Origin: Clostridiaceae bacterium
GTDB taxonomy: Bacteria; Cyanobacteriota; Vampirovibrionia; Gastranaerophilales; Gastranaerophilaceae
NCBI GenBank assembly: GCA_022641775.1
Contig: JALCDS010000003.1
Location: 1 to 64,000, forward strand
Length of the DNA: 64,000 nt
Direction of reading: 5' to 3'
The notes beneath the pieces were generated by a model that saw only the letters and a list, made by a program, of their open reading frames with translations, did not search any database and had not been told where the DNA came from. Positions 1 through 7,972 of the stretch are shown here, in pieces. A program made the translations under genes and the position numbers. The first letter of the stretch is position 1. Every line of letters begins with the position of its first letter.

Positions 1-104
1 TTAACTATGTTGCATTGTCCCGAGCTAAAAGTTTTTTATATGTATTTTTCAATAAATCATTAAATGACGAATTATTAAAATTTATTTTTGATGATACAAA
101 CTAA
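1..104 (+). CDS. C-terminal end of a UvrD/Rep-type helicase (partial)
   Basis: The window opens inside a reading frame that ends with TAA at 102-104. Its visible residues begin NYVALSRAKSFLYVFF, which matches helicase motif VI and the following strand of superfamily 1 UvrD/Rep/PcrA-type helicases (VALSRAK...LYV). Only 33 residues are present, so the full length, partner domains and start are outside the window. It points toward the Mu-like operon, so it may be cargo of that element or host sequence beyond it. The family call is fairly safe; which helicase it is cannot be told. Confidence 0.6.
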   Translation, partial: NYVALSRAKSFLYVFFNKSLNDELLKFIFDDTN

Positions 105-237
105 AAATTTATTTCCAGTTGTTATTTATAAATAATGTGTATAAGTTGTCAGTCTTTCTGATTTATTCAATTAATTAACACTGCAGAAAAATATGAAGCT
201 ATAAATAATTTATCAAAAAATTCGGCTGTAAAACTTA

Positions 238-651
238 TTAAAAATCAATTCCTAAAAAATCATGTTGTATCTGTTTAATAAATTCCGGAGTTAAACCTTG
301 AGATTTTTCTTTTGGTTTCAATTTCTGTCTTTCCAAATTGCCTTTTTCAGATTTTACAATTATTTTGATAATTTCTTCGATAGCTCTGATTGAGTGCAAA
401 TTTAGATTTCGATTGTTATCCAAGTCATCATTGGCTTTCTGAAGCAATTTTGATCCGATAGAATAAAGCTCGGGCGAAAATTGATTTGAAAAATCCCTTA
501 TTCTGATTTTTCCTTCATTCCATTTATATTTTTTAATCCAATTAAAAACAGTTCGTCTTGAAATTTTTAATTTTTCTGCAACTTTGTCAGCATTCATATT
601 TTCAACAAGGTATAAGTCTTTAGCCTGTTCTAGTAAATTTAATTTATTCAT
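238..651 (-). CDS. HTH protein, DUF1804/small-terminase-like N-terminus
   Basis: The 137-residue product begins with a helix-turn-helix at about residues 8-45 (AKDLYLVENMNADKVAEKL then ISRRTVFNWIKKYKW). This is the form found in DUF1804 proteins of Mu-like phages and in the N-termini of some phage terminase small subunits. The rest is helical and charged with no recognisable catalytic motif. It is the last visible gene of the transposition operon, 15 bp after the recombinase-like fragment, and AAGAG lies 7 nt before the ATG. A DNA-binding accessory role is inferred from position. Similarity to DUF1804 is judged by eye only. Confidence 0.6.
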   Translation of the reverse strand: MNKLNLLEQAKDLYLVENMNADKVAEKLKISRRTVFNWIKKYKWNEGKIRIRDFSNQFSPELYSIGSKLLQKANDDLDNNRNLNLHSIRAIEEIIKIIVKSEKGNLERQKLKPKEKSQGLTPEFIKQIQHDFLGIDF

Positions 652-666
652 GAAACTCTTTTTTTA

Positions 667-1176
667 TTATCTACACTTTGAATTTTTAACCCCAAGATAC
701 GGATTGTGTCTAATATAACCTTGTTCAAACGCATATTTCAGTATACTTCCCAACAAAGTTACTCCGTTACTCGCAGTTTTAGGTTTGTATTTTTCTTTGA
801 GTTGCATCATAAAAGTATTAATATTTTCTGTTGTAATTTCTTTTAAAAATTTATCTCCGAAGTTTGGTAAAATATTGAATTTTAACTGCGATTTATAGCC
901 CTTAAGTGTGTTTTTGGTCAATTTTTTATTGTTTAAATAAATTACCGAAAAATCCTTAAACAAAATTTTATTTTTATTTTTAAAAATCGGTTTTTGATTT
1001 AATTCAAAAGTTTTTGAATTTTCTTGCTCAATATATTTGTATAAACCATTATTAAAAGACAATTTATGTTCATTTAAAAGTCGTTCAAGTTCGGTTTTAC
1101 AATCGTCTTCTGCAATCATTTCAATTTCATCAAGCGTAAATTCTTTCAAATGTTTTGCTAATTTTTCAATATTCAA
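667..1176 (-). CDS. tyrosine-recombinase core-binding domain without catalytic domain
   Basis: The 169-residue protein has a SAM-like core-binding domain at about residues 72-160 (FKDFSVIYLNNKKLTKNTLK, then ILPNFGDKFLKEIT and GSILKYAFEQGYIRHNPYLGV), the arrangement that precedes the catalytic domain in phage integrases. It stops right after NPYLGVKNSKCR, so the R-K-H-R-H-Y catalytic part is absent. The start is TTG at 1176, overlapping the stop of the MuB-like gene (TTGA) with GAGG about 10 nt upstream, so translation is probably coupled. It could be a decayed integrase, but the conserved operon position and clean stop suggest a retained DNA-binding accessory protein. Confidence 0.6.
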   Translation of the reverse strand: MNIEKLAKHLKEFTLDEIEMIAEDDCKTELERLLNEHKLSFNNGLYKYIEQENSKTFELNQKPIFKNKNKILFKDFSVIYLNNKKLTKNTLKGYKSQLKFNILPNFGDKFLKEITTENINTFMMQLKEKYKPKTASNGVTLLGSILKYAFEQGYIRHNPYLGVKNSKCR

Positions 1177-1853
1177 AGTATCTGCCTCACTATTTCTTCA
1201 GTAATTTCAGTAAAGTTGTTTTCTTTAGCAATAGTTTCCAATTGATTTATCAGCTGAATTATTTGCCTAAACCGATTGTATTTTTTATGGATATATTCAA
1301 TCGCATCAGTAGTTAATGTTACTTCTGAAAGTTCGTCAAAAATCTGCTTTAAATCACCTACTTTAAAAGTTTCAAATTTTAAAATTTCTGAAAATCTATC
1401 ATATAAATGTTTGTAACGTTCAAGTTTTCTATGTGCCAACCCCATTCCGACAAAGATTATCGGGCAATCGGTTTCGTCATGAATATCACGCAGAGTTTCA
1501 ATGGCTTTTGAATTATTCATCAGATAATCAATTTCATCAATAATAATTAGTTTCGGTTCTTGTTTTAACTTTTTGCAAAACAAATTGAAATTGTCGGCAG
1601 TCAAAAATCTCGGTATTTCATCAATTTCTTTGACCAATTCTTCCACTAACCATCGACCAGTCATCAGATTTGTTGCCCTTAAATATATCGCATCATATTT
1701 ACAACTTAACCATAAAGCTGTCTGAGATTTTCCTAGCCCCGGCTCGCCATAAACCAATGCCATTTTAGGTATGTTTTTGGGTTTATTGATTAAGTTTTCA
1801 ACAAGCCCTATAAAGTTTTTCACATTTTGAGTTCTTACAAATTTTCTATTCAT
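1173..1853 (-). CDS. MuB/TniB-like AAA ATPase, transposition target-selection protein
   Basis: The protein of 226 residues has a Walker A motif GEPGLGKS (36-43) and a Walker B LIIIDEID (102-109), as in MuB, TniB and IstB helper ATPases. These bind target DNA and stimulate the transposase. I chose the ATG at 1853, which overlaps the last 8 bp of the transposase gene. AAGGAG inside the transposase 3' end lies about 13 nt upstream. An upstream in-frame start would lie deeper inside the transposase gene. It is shorter than phage Mu B (about 312 residues). Its direct coupling to the MuA-like gene supports the call. Confidence 0.85.
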   Translation of the reverse strand: MNRKFVRTQNVKNFIGLVENLINKPKNIPKMALVYGEPGLGKSQTALWLSCKYDAIYLRATNLMTGRWLVEELVKEIDEIPRFLTADNFNLFCKKLKQEPKLIIIDEIDYLMNNSKAIETLRDIHDETDCPIIFVGMGLAHRKLERYKHLYDRFSEILKFETFKVGDLKQIFDELSEVTLTTDAIEYIHKKYNRFRQIIQLINQLETIAKENNFTEITEEIVRQIL

Positions 1854-3687
1854 ACAATAATTTATACTCCTTAGTTTGCTTGAATTCTTCAATCCACTTA
1901 TCTTGGGGGTTGTTTTTGATTAAATATTCATATTTTTCGGCATTATTTTTATAAATAGGCAATTTTTTAGTGGTGGAAACTCGCTCATCATCTGCGTTTA
2001 ATTTTTGAACGGGTATTAAACGAGGTTTAAAAGGCGAATAAACGTCGTTTAAACACAAATCGTTAGAATTGGCTACCTGAGGCATTTTTGAGGTTATAAA
2101 ATCGCCTTCGTCTTTTGATAACAATTCCTTAACCGAATTTATAGTTTTCTTTCTTAATTTTCTTTGTTTTTCTATTTTTTGTTTGTAATCTTCCAAATCT
2201 TTTACATTACCTAAAATCTTTGCCATCGGATGAGTTTCGGTTACTCGTTCTGCCGTGCAAAGGTATTCACCTTTTGTCGTAAAAACTTTTATGTTTGTTA
2301 AATCAAAAAGGTTGTATTTTATTAAAACTTTATTTTTGAAACCGTAAAGTCGTTCGTCAAAATAATCACAATTTAAAAACCTAATTCCGTTTCTTTGAAT
2401 CGTTTTGACTTCCGTAGCTAACATCAAATCGTCTAATGTATCAATGTTTATATTTTGCCGTTTTCTATTTTCTAGAACATCTGCGATTGTTTTATCTGTT
2501 GCATTCGGACATGGTTGAGAATTTTTAAAGCTCAACCACATGTCAATCATTTTTATTGTTTCTTCTATGGTCGGCACATAATTATTGTGAATATTTTTGT
2601 GAAATTTTTCGTTTCTCATCATATACGCAGGTTTTTCAGAAATTGCAGAGCCTATATAACTTGGCAACAATTTTTCAAAACCTTCTTGAAATTCTTTCCA
2701 AAAACGTTCAATTATTTTTGTTCTTGCGTTATATGGTCTTGCAAAAACTGTTTCTATACCAAGTTTTGAGTAAAGACCGTTAAAACCAAGTTCGGAAAAT
2801 CCTTTGTCATCGGTAAAGTACTTCGCACGGAATGCTCTGCCATTATCTTGATAAACAACTTTAGGAATCATATCTAAATTAATTATTGAGTTACGGAGAG
2901 CGGAAGCTATGCATTGAGTGTTTTCTTCGAGCATAATTTCATACCCGACCAATGCAGTAGATTTCCAATCCAAGAATCCGACCAAAGTTGCTCTTGTTGG
3001 TTTCCCTGTAAACGGATTAATTACTTGAAACGCTAATCTATGACCGTCAGCGACTAAAATATCTCCGACTTCAAGCAAACTGGCCTCACGCTTTATATAT
3101 GGTTCTACTTTGTCCGATAGAGCTTTTTCACCATCACGTGCAAGTATCCATTTGTCGTAATTGTTATCTTTATACCACTTTGCATAGCGGCGAAATGTAA
3201 TATCTGCAGGGATAAAACTTTGACCTTGCTGTTGAAGTTTGTATTTTGTTAATGCCGTAGCTTTGCCGATTGATAATCTATTTGGGTGTAATAACAAACC
3301 CATAAAAATTTTGATTTCTTCGTCGGTCAAAACGGTACGGTATTCATCAATACCAGAATATTTATACTGGGGTAAGAGCATTGTATAATCTTCACTTCCG
3401 TTTAATAAATTCTTCCAACGATGTAAACTTCCTCTTGATATTTTTCCTAAAATTTCAAGAAGATGTGAATTTGAAGAATTATGCAATTTTACAAAATCAT
3501 AATCGGCAGAAAGTTTATTTGTAGATTTTCTTCTGAATTCTTGCCATTGATGGAGTAAATCTAACCTTGCTAATGCTATCTGCTTTCCTTGGTTGCTCGC
3601 GATAAACGGCGTTTTGGACTCGGACTTCTCCGAGTCCGTCAGCCTCTGCTCGCAATCCGCTTTTTCTGGTGTAAAATTTATATCCAT
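1846..3687 (-). CDS. MuA-like DDE transposase
   Basis: The 613-residue transposase has an rve/DDE integrase core with a plausible catalytic triad: D214 (VADGH), D281 (YQDNGRAF) and E327 (KIIERFW). A Mu-transposase C-terminal beta-barrel-like region follows at about 440-490 (LYGFKNKVLIKYNLFDLTNIKVF). N-terminal helices at about 60-170 probably form the DNA-binding winged-helix domains. It is somewhat shorter than Mu A (663). The ATG at 3687 follows the previous stop with no gap. Residues 15-35 are coded by a GC-rich stretch containing a perfect hairpin, unlike the AT-rich surroundings. The core call is firm. Confidence 0.92.
   Translation of the reverse strand: MDINFTPEKADCEQRLTDSEKSESKTPFIASNQGKQIALARLDLLHQWQEFRRKSTNKLSADYDFVKLHNSSNSHLLEILGKISRGSLHRWKNLLNGSEDYTMLLPQYKYSGIDEYRTVLTDEEIKIFMGLLLHPNRLSIGKATALTKYKLQQQGQSFIPADITFRRYAKWYKDNNYDKWILARDGEKALSDKVEPYIKREASLLEVGDILVADGHRLAFQVINPFTGKPTRATLVGFLDWKSTALVGYEIMLEENTQCIASALRNSIINLDMIPKVVYQDNGRAFRAKYFTDDKGFSELGFNGLYSKLGIETVFARPYNARTKIIERFWKEFQEGFEKLLPSYIGSAISEKPAYMMRNEKFHKNIHNNYVPTIEETIKMIDMWLSFKNSQPCPNATDKTIADVLENRKRQNINIDTLDDLMLATEVKTIQRNGIRFLNCDYFDERLYGFKNKVLIKYNLFDLTNIKVFTTKGEYLCTAERVTETHPMAKILGNVKDLEDYKQKIEKQRKLRKKTINSVKELLSKDEGDFITSKMPQVANSNDLCLNDVYSPFKPRLIPVQKLNADDERVSTTKKLPIYKNNAEKYEYLIKNNPQDKWIEEFKQTKEYKLLYE
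3616..3637. repeat. perfect 9-bp hairpin inside the transposase N-terminus
   Basis: GGACTCGGA and TCCGAGTCC are exact inverted copies around a CTTC tetraloop. The flanks from about 3590 to 3665 are also visibly GC-richer than the rest of the element. It lies in frame inside the transposase coding sequence near its 5' end. It may be an inserted palindromic repeat or a translational control structure. Confidence 0.7.
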
Positions 3688-3921
3688 TTACAACCTTTCT
3701 ATATACCAAGCTGAATTTCCAAAACTATTGAAGTTGTATTGAATCTGGAAGTAAAAGTTGAATTCAATAGAGTTATCATCTTGAAAATTATAAAAAGGCT
3801 TGTTTAATTGTGTTTGACGATAACTTTCAAAAGATATTTGAATTTCTTTTGAAAATCTTTTTCTGAATTCTGAATAATTAATTTTTAAGGTTTCTCTGGT
3901 TCTTCTATTTTTTAGCTTCAT
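3688..3921 (-). CDS. small protein of the Mu-like operon, unknown
   Basis: This 77-residue product (MKLKNRRTRETLKINYSEFRK at its N-terminus) is basic at the start and rich in Phe, Asn and Gln after that. No family is recognised. Its stop codon is followed directly by the transposase ATG, and AAAAGGAG lies upstream of its own ATG, so it reads as the gene preceding and coupled to the transposase. In Mu the equivalent position holds Ner or repressor-type proteins, but no HTH is evident here. Confidence 0.6.
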   Translation of the reverse strand: MKLKNRRTRETLKINYSEFRKRFSKEIQISFESYRQTQLNKPFYNFQDDNSIEFNFYFQIQYNFNSFGNSAWYIERL

Positions 3922-3926
3922 TTCGC

Positions 3927-3987
3927 TTCGCTCCTTTTCGCAGACAGGCTCACATAAATCGCCTGTGGCTCTTTAGTTCGCTTTGTC
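3927..3987. repeat. imperfect repeat copy A in operon leader
   Basis: The stretch CTTCGCTCC...TTCGCAGACAGG...TTCGCTTTGT between the two small ORFs resembles a second copy at 4285-4340 (CTTCGTTTCGCATACAGG...TTCGCTTTGT). Both lie just upstream of small operon ORFs. They may be transposase or repressor binding sites, or a duplicated leader. Confidence 0.45.
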
Positions 3988-4188
3988 AGAATCATCTTCA
4001 ACCTCCTCTATCGGAGTTATTGAATCTAATTCAATGTTATAGCGTTTTCCGTTTTTATCAACACATGTCGTGAAGTCAATTTTGCTGTCAGTAAATTGGT
4101 TTTTCCAAGTGCAAATCAATAATCCAATGCTTTTTGTTTTTTGGTTAAAAATTTTTGTTCCGTATAATGTGTAATCTTTTTCTGTCAT
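3973..4188 (-). CDS. small acidic protein, first gene of the Mu-like operon, unknown
   Basis: The 71-residue product begins MTEKDYTLYGTKIFNQKTK and ends in an acidic tail (PIEEVEDDSDKAN). The ATG at 4188 is preferred over one 9 codons upstream because GGAAA sits 8 nt before it. No family is recognised. It is the most upstream visible gene of the transposition operon. A regulatory role is possible but nothing in the sequence shows it. Confidence 0.5.
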   Translation of the reverse strand: MTEKDYTLYGTKIFNQKTKSIGLLICTWKNQFTDSKIDFTTCVDKNGKRYNIELDSITPIEEVEDDSDKAN

Positions 4189-4636
4189 TGCTTTTGTTTC
4201 CTTTCGCAATGACATTCATCGCTCTTGTCTCAACGGAAGTCAAGCGTTAAATTCAAATCTAACAGATATTTTGACACAGCTACACTTCGTTTCGCATACA
4301 GGTTTACACAGCTCATCTCAATTTCGCTGGTTCGCTTTGTAATCTCAACACAAGTGATAGTGCATAATTGCACTATTTACATAATTTCGTCCTAAAACGA
4401 CTAGCTCGGCGTGGGGTAATTTGCCGAAAAAGCAGAAAAACAGACATTTTTAGTGCAATTCTGTGCAAGAAAACGGTAAAAACGGAACTTTTTTGCCTTC
4501 AAATCTCAACACTAAAAACAAGCCTCAATTAGCGTAAACGTAGCACTCTTACCTCAAAAACTCCCATCAAAATGTGCCGGAAAGGTTATACTCACCATCA
4601 TAAGATACAGAAAAAATTCTATTAATAGTTATATAT
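4189..4636. other. gene-free control region between the Mu-like operon and tmRNA
   Basis: No credible gene is seen here. The stretch holds repeat copy B (4285-4340), a perfect inverted repeat (4357-4376), related half-sites (4451-4470), and two copies of AATCTCAACAC (4341-4351 and 4502-4512). On the minus strand the last reads GTGTTGAGATT upstream of the transposition operon. Repeats of this kind are expected for repressor operators and transposase end-binding sites of a Mu-like element. The element boundary probably lies within this region. Confidence 0.5.
4357..4376. promoter_or_regulatory. operator-like palindrome ATAGTGCA-TAAT-TGCACTAT
   Basis: Eight-base arms are exactly complementary around a 4-bp centre. 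A related TAGTGCAATT and CTGTGCAAG pair lies at 4451-4469. Its position upstream of the transposition operon fits an operator for an element-encoded repressor, which is not visible in the window. Confidence 0.5.
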
Positions 4637-5035
4637 TGGAGACGGCGGGAGTCGAACCCGCGTCCAAAATGGATCAAAACAAATTTCTACGAGTGTAGGT
4701 ACTTTTCTCTCGACTGAATCCGGAAAGTATCTTAACCGTTAATTCAATCCAAGGTTTTATTTGAAGGAAACTCTAAACCTTTGATAGTTGTCTTGATACG
4801 CTTACCATCATATGCGTACTGCAACTTGCAAAATTGACTTTAAAGTTCAGCAAGTTAGAACTCTAAAGTGGCTGACTGCGGAGCTAGGCTCTACGCAGCT
4901 AGAGCTTGCGCTCTAGAAAAATCAGCTTCAACTACATTGTTAGCAGTTATTCATTTGCTCGTTGATAACCGAGAACAGCTCTCGGACTCGCCACCTGTTT
5001 CAACCGGAACATCCTGTCTAAACCATTGCGTCCCC
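4637..5035 (-). ncRNA. ssrA: transfer-messenger RNA (tmRNA)
   Basis: The 5' end GGGGACGCAATGGTTTAGAC begins at 5035 and the 3' end (GGGTTCGACTCCCGCCGTCTCC plus discriminator A) reaches 4637. GGGGACG pairs with CGTCTCC to make the seven-pair acceptor stem, and a normal T arm is present. The tag frame runs 4944 to 4891 and reads ANNVVEADFSRAQALAA then TAG, ending in the usual ALAA degron. The 3' CCA is not encoded. tmRNA rescues stalled ribosomes and tags the nascent chain for proteolysis. The Mu-like element lies directly beyond its 3' end. Confidence 0.97.
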
Positions 5036-5172
5036 TTAAATTCTATTATTAATGTTCAAAACGACATCATTTGTGTATAGCGCCTATCTTATAGCGTTTA
5101 AACACTTGCGTTTTCCTAAAATTAGTGTCATATTTATATCTTAACTCTTTTTTTACAAATTTCAAGTATTTT

Positions 5173-5577
5173 TTACGAATGTATTTGGAATGAGCATTTT
5201 GAACAGTGTGCTTTAGCTTCTAATACCAAATTATCCTCTAAATCATACATTTTAGCTATTCTGGTAACTAAAGCTGCTCCGCATACCGGACATTTTAAGC
5301 CACCTGAACCTTTTAATATCAGTTCTTTTAAACTTTCAATAATTTGTTCAGAAACCATCATTGTTGAAAAATCTTTTTCCAATTCCTTTATTTCTTCCAA
5401 AGAACATCTGAGCCCTTTTGCAAGCTTTTGACGAATTGTTGTTGCCAAAAACAGTTCTTTCCCCGCCTCAATATCTTCAAGAGTATTCAAGGGCAAGTGG
5501 CACCTTTCTGCCAGACCTTTTGTTGAAAGTCCTAATCCATCTCGTTTTTTTTGTACAAATTGTGCTAATGTTTTCAT
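5173..5577 (-). CDS. XRE-type HTH protein with C-terminal zinc ribbon
   Basis: The 134-residue protein starts MKTLAQFVQKKRDGLGLSTK, a Cro/CI-type helix-turn-helix (about 1-60). It ends with two CxxC pairs (CPVCG and CSKC), typical of a zinc ribbon. An earlier in-frame ATG at 5613 would sit inside the preceding terminator hairpin, so I use ATG 5577. A near-consensus promoter (TTGAAT, 17 bp, TATAAT) ends 7 nt before that codon and there is no ribosome-binding site, suggesting a leaderless mRNA. It is probably a transcription regulator; its target is unknown. Confidence 0.75.
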   Translation of the reverse strand: MKTLAQFVQKKRDGLGLSTKGLAERCHLPLNTLEDIEAGKELFLATTIRQKLAKGLRCSLEEIKELEKDFSTMMVSEQIIESLKELILKGSGGLKCPVCGAALVTRIAKMYDLEDNLVLEAKAHCSKCSFQIHS

Positions 5578-5584
5578 AGGACAC

Positions 5585-5613
5585 ATTATATTAAAAAAGC
5601 TCTCTTTATTCAA
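5585..5613 (-). promoter_or_regulatory. promoter overlapping a terminator, leaderless start
   Basis: On the minus strand TTGAAT (5613-5608), a 17-bp spacer and TATAAT (5590-5585) precede the ATG at 5577 by 7 nt. The -35 hexamer lies in the loop region of the terminator of the upstream gene and the spacer in its stem. Confidence 0.7.
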
Positions 5614-5625
5614 GAGAGCTTTTTT
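5593..5625 (-). terminator. intrinsic terminator, 14-bp stem
   Basis: AAAAAAGCTCTCTT and AAGAGAGCTTTTTT form a 14-bp stem with a 5-base loop and run of T on either strand. It lies just downstream of the lipoprotein gene ending at 5650. Confidence 0.85.
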
Positions 5626-5649
5626 GTTATGTAGAAATTATTTATGAAG

Positions 5650-6762
5650 TTATTCGCCTTCTGATTCAGCTAATTTTTTTAAATAATCGCTGTATAATTG
5701 GTCATATTTCAAATTGTGGTTTTTAACACTTATATCACTATATCTGAATGTTTGAGTTTCACCATTTGATAATTTATAATCGTTAAGAACACTCTTTGGT
5801 TTGTCACCTTGTCTTACAATACCGATTTGTTTTGCAACACCGTCGTTAACTTCATATTTTACCAATTGGTTTTTGCCGTTACGTCTGAACATATATGTTT
5901 TAAAATCTACCCAATCAAGATCGCTAACAGGTTTTGTTCCATCAGTTCTTGACTTCTTGACTCTCATGATAAGACCACGTCCAGGTCCTGCATTCAATGA
6001 GAATTCAACTCTCATATAATGTTGGTCACCGTACCAACCTTTTTTAGTTTCATCATAGATTAATCTGTTCTTTGAAGATTCTTCGCCGTTGAACATCAAT
6101 CTGTTTGCCATAGTTTCATATTCATCGTAATATACCATACTGATTGGAATACCTGAACCATCAGGATTGATGCCAATGTCACCAAAATCTGTGTTGATTG
6201 TATCAGCTACATCTGATTTGAAATCAGGTTGAACATATACTGTATCACCAGGAATGTATATAGGTTTATCAATATAAGTTGTATCATGTTTTGTTACTGT
6301 AATTGTATCAGTTTTACCAGGAACAGGAACTAAAATTGTATCATTCTTACCAGGTTTTGTTACGATAACAGTATCAACTTTTGGAACTAAAACTGTATCT
6401 ATTTTATTTTTAACAATTGTATCTGTTTTGTAAACTGTTTCACCAGGAACATATTCTTTGATATATACGGTATCACCTTTTTGGCAAATATCTACCGGAC
6501 ATTTAATATCAATGTTGTGGATATGGTTTACATCAACATCTGTTGGGGAACAACTTGTAACAGCACCCATACTTGCTAAACCAAGTACACCTGCCATCGC
6601 ATAATTTCTCATTGCATGAGAATATCTGCTACGTTGTTTGTCTGCACTTTGCATTTCATCATATGACATTGGTCTGTCTTGTGATGAAAAATTATCTGCG
6701 TCTACTTCGTCTTTACGACCTGTAAAATTTGTACTTACACTATTAATTGCATTTACTTGCAT
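5650..6762 (-). CDS. lipoprotein-like surface protein with DT-repeat stalk
   Basis: The 370-residue protein has an unusual layout. A 50-residue polar N-terminus contains NFTG at 12-15. A hydrophobic stretch at about 55-69 ends in a lipobox-like VTSC (C71). Then comes a Thr/Asp-rich repeat stalk at about 95-180 with many DTV/DTI units (GDTVYIKE, VDTVIVTKPG, NDTILVPVPG, KTDTITV). A globular C-terminal region of about 190 residues follows with no recognised family. GGAGG 8 nt before the ATG fixes the start. It is probably exported and lipid-anchored, though the late lipobox makes processing uncertain. The terminator at 5593-5625 follows. Confidence 0.6.
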   Translation of the reverse strand: MQVNAINSVSTNFTGRKDEVDADNFSSQDRPMSYDEMQSADKQRSRYSHAMRNYAMAGVLGLASMGAVTSCSPTDVDVNHIHNIDIKCPVDICQKGDTVYIKEYVPGETVYKTDTIVKNKIDTVLVPKVDTVIVTKPGKNDTILVPVPGKTDTITVTKHDTTYIDKPIYIPGDTVYVQPDFKSDVADTINTDFGDIGINPDGSGIPISMVYYDEYETMANRLMFNGEESSKNRLIYDETKKGWYGDQHYMRVEFSLNAGPGRGLIMRVKKSRTDGTKPVSDLDWVDFKTYMFRRNGKNQLVKYEVNDGVAKQIGIVRQGDKPKSVLNDYKLSNGETQTFRYSDISVKNHNLKYDQLYSDYLKKLAESEGE

Positions 6763-6926
6763 TTTGGATAACCTCCATTTTTCTACATTATTGTTTTGTA
6801 TTCATTTTAAAAACAAACATATAGAAACTTGCTACTTTTGTAGAAAATTCATGTACTATATCATGGGGAAGTGTTGATTTTATTGGATTTTAGCCGTATA
6901 AAATGTATTTACAAATCGTAACATGT

Positions 6927-7961
6927 CTAATTTTGAGCTAATTTTTCTCTAATTAAACCTTCAACTTCAGTCAAAACTTCAGGATGTTCAGTCAGATAAT
7001 CTCTTGCTTTGTCTCTTCCTTGTCCCAACTTTTCGTCTTTATAGCTGAACCAAGAACCGGCTTTGTTGATAATATCCATATTTACGGCAACATCAAGAAT
7101 ATTTCCGATTTTGCAAATACCTTTACCAAACATTATGTCAAATTCTGCTGTTCTAAAAGGCGGAGCAACTTTGTTTTTAACAACTTTTACTCTTACGTGG
7201 TTTCCGCCGATTTCACCACCGTCATCTTTTAAACTTTCTGTACGTCTGATTTCCATACGAACGCTTGAATAATATTTTAAAGCATTACCACCGGTGGTTG
7301 TTTCAGGGTTTCCGTACATAACGCCTATTTTCATTCTTAATTGATTGATAAATATAACTGTTGTGTTTGTTTTACCGATAATACCTGTCAATTTTCTTAA
7401 AGCTTTACTCATCAAACGAGCTTGAAGCCCCATTTGCTGATCTTCCATAGAACCGTCAATTTCTGCTTTTGGAACAAGAGCTGCAACTGAATCGACAACA
7501 ACGATATCAACAGCGCCTGAACGTACAAGTTCTTCTGTAATATCAAGAGCTTGTTCTCCGGTATCCGGTTGAGAGATTAATAAATCATCAATATTTACGC
7601 CTAAATTTCTTGCATATTCAGGATCAAGTGCATGTTCTGCATCTACGAAAGCTGCAATACCACCTTTTTTTTGACATTCTGCAACAATATGTTGTGCCAA
7701 AGTTGTTTTTCCTGAACTTTCAGGTCCGTAAATTTCAACAATACGTCCGCGAGGAATTCCACCAACACCAAGTGCTATATCCAAAGCCAAAGACCCTGTC
7801 GGAATGGCATCAACACTAACGGTCGGTTTGTCACCGAGCTTCATTATTGAACCTTTTCCAAAGTCCTTTTCTATTTTTTCGATTGCCAATTTTAAGGCTT
7901 TTGCACGTTCATCACTTGCTGATGAAGTCTTTTCGTCTTTTTCTTTTACAGGTGTTGCCAT
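6927..7961 (-). CDS. recA: recombinase RecA
   Basis: The protein has 344 residues, with Walker A GPESSGKT (79-86), the [15 protein letters not shown] Walker B/L1 region, [14 protein letters not shown] and [20 protein letters not shown] (L2). These are diagnostic of bacterial RecA, the strand-exchange ATPase and LexA co-protease. Length is normal. A Ser/Lys-rich N-terminal extension of about 18 residues precedes the core. A coiled-coil HTH gene lies 11 bp upstream on the same strand and is probably co-transcribed. No LexA box could be fixed by eye. Confidence 0.98.
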   Translation of the reverse strand: MATPVKEKDEKTSSASDERAKALKLAIEKIEKDFGKGSIMKLGDKPTVSVDAIPTGSLALDIALGVGGIPRGRIVEIYGPESSGKTTLAQHIVAECQKKGGIAAFVDAEHALDPEYARNLGVNIDDLLISQPDTGEQALDITEELVRSGAVDIVVVDSVAALVPKAEIDGSMEDQQMGLQARLMSKALRKLTGIIGKTNTTVIFINQLRMKIGVMYGNPETTTGGNALKYYSSVRMEIRRTESLKDDGGEIGGNHVRVKVVKNKVAPPFRTAEFDIMFGKGICKIGNILDVAVNMDIINKAGSWFSYKDEKLGQGRDKARDYLTEHPEVLTEVEGLIREKLAQN

Positions 7962-7972
7962 TATTTATTTTC

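Larger units (their letters stand above)
1..4600 (-). mobile_element. Mu-like transposable element, one end (boundary approximate)
   Basis: A compact minus-strand operon encodes a MuA-like DDE transposase, a MuB-like AAA ATPase and accessory HTH and recombinase-like proteins, with small ORFs upstream. This is the early region of a Mu-type transposable phage or transposon. No head, tail or lysis genes are visible, but the element continues past the left edge. Its upstream end lies somewhere between the palindromic sites near 4360 and the tmRNA 3' end at 4637; no TG...CA end or target duplication could be fixed. The helicase fragment at 1-104 may or may not belong to it. Confidence 0.65.

Noticed and set aside
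4868-5080. 70-codon open frame on the plus strand
   Set aside because: It is antisense to tmRNA and contains no recognisable protein.
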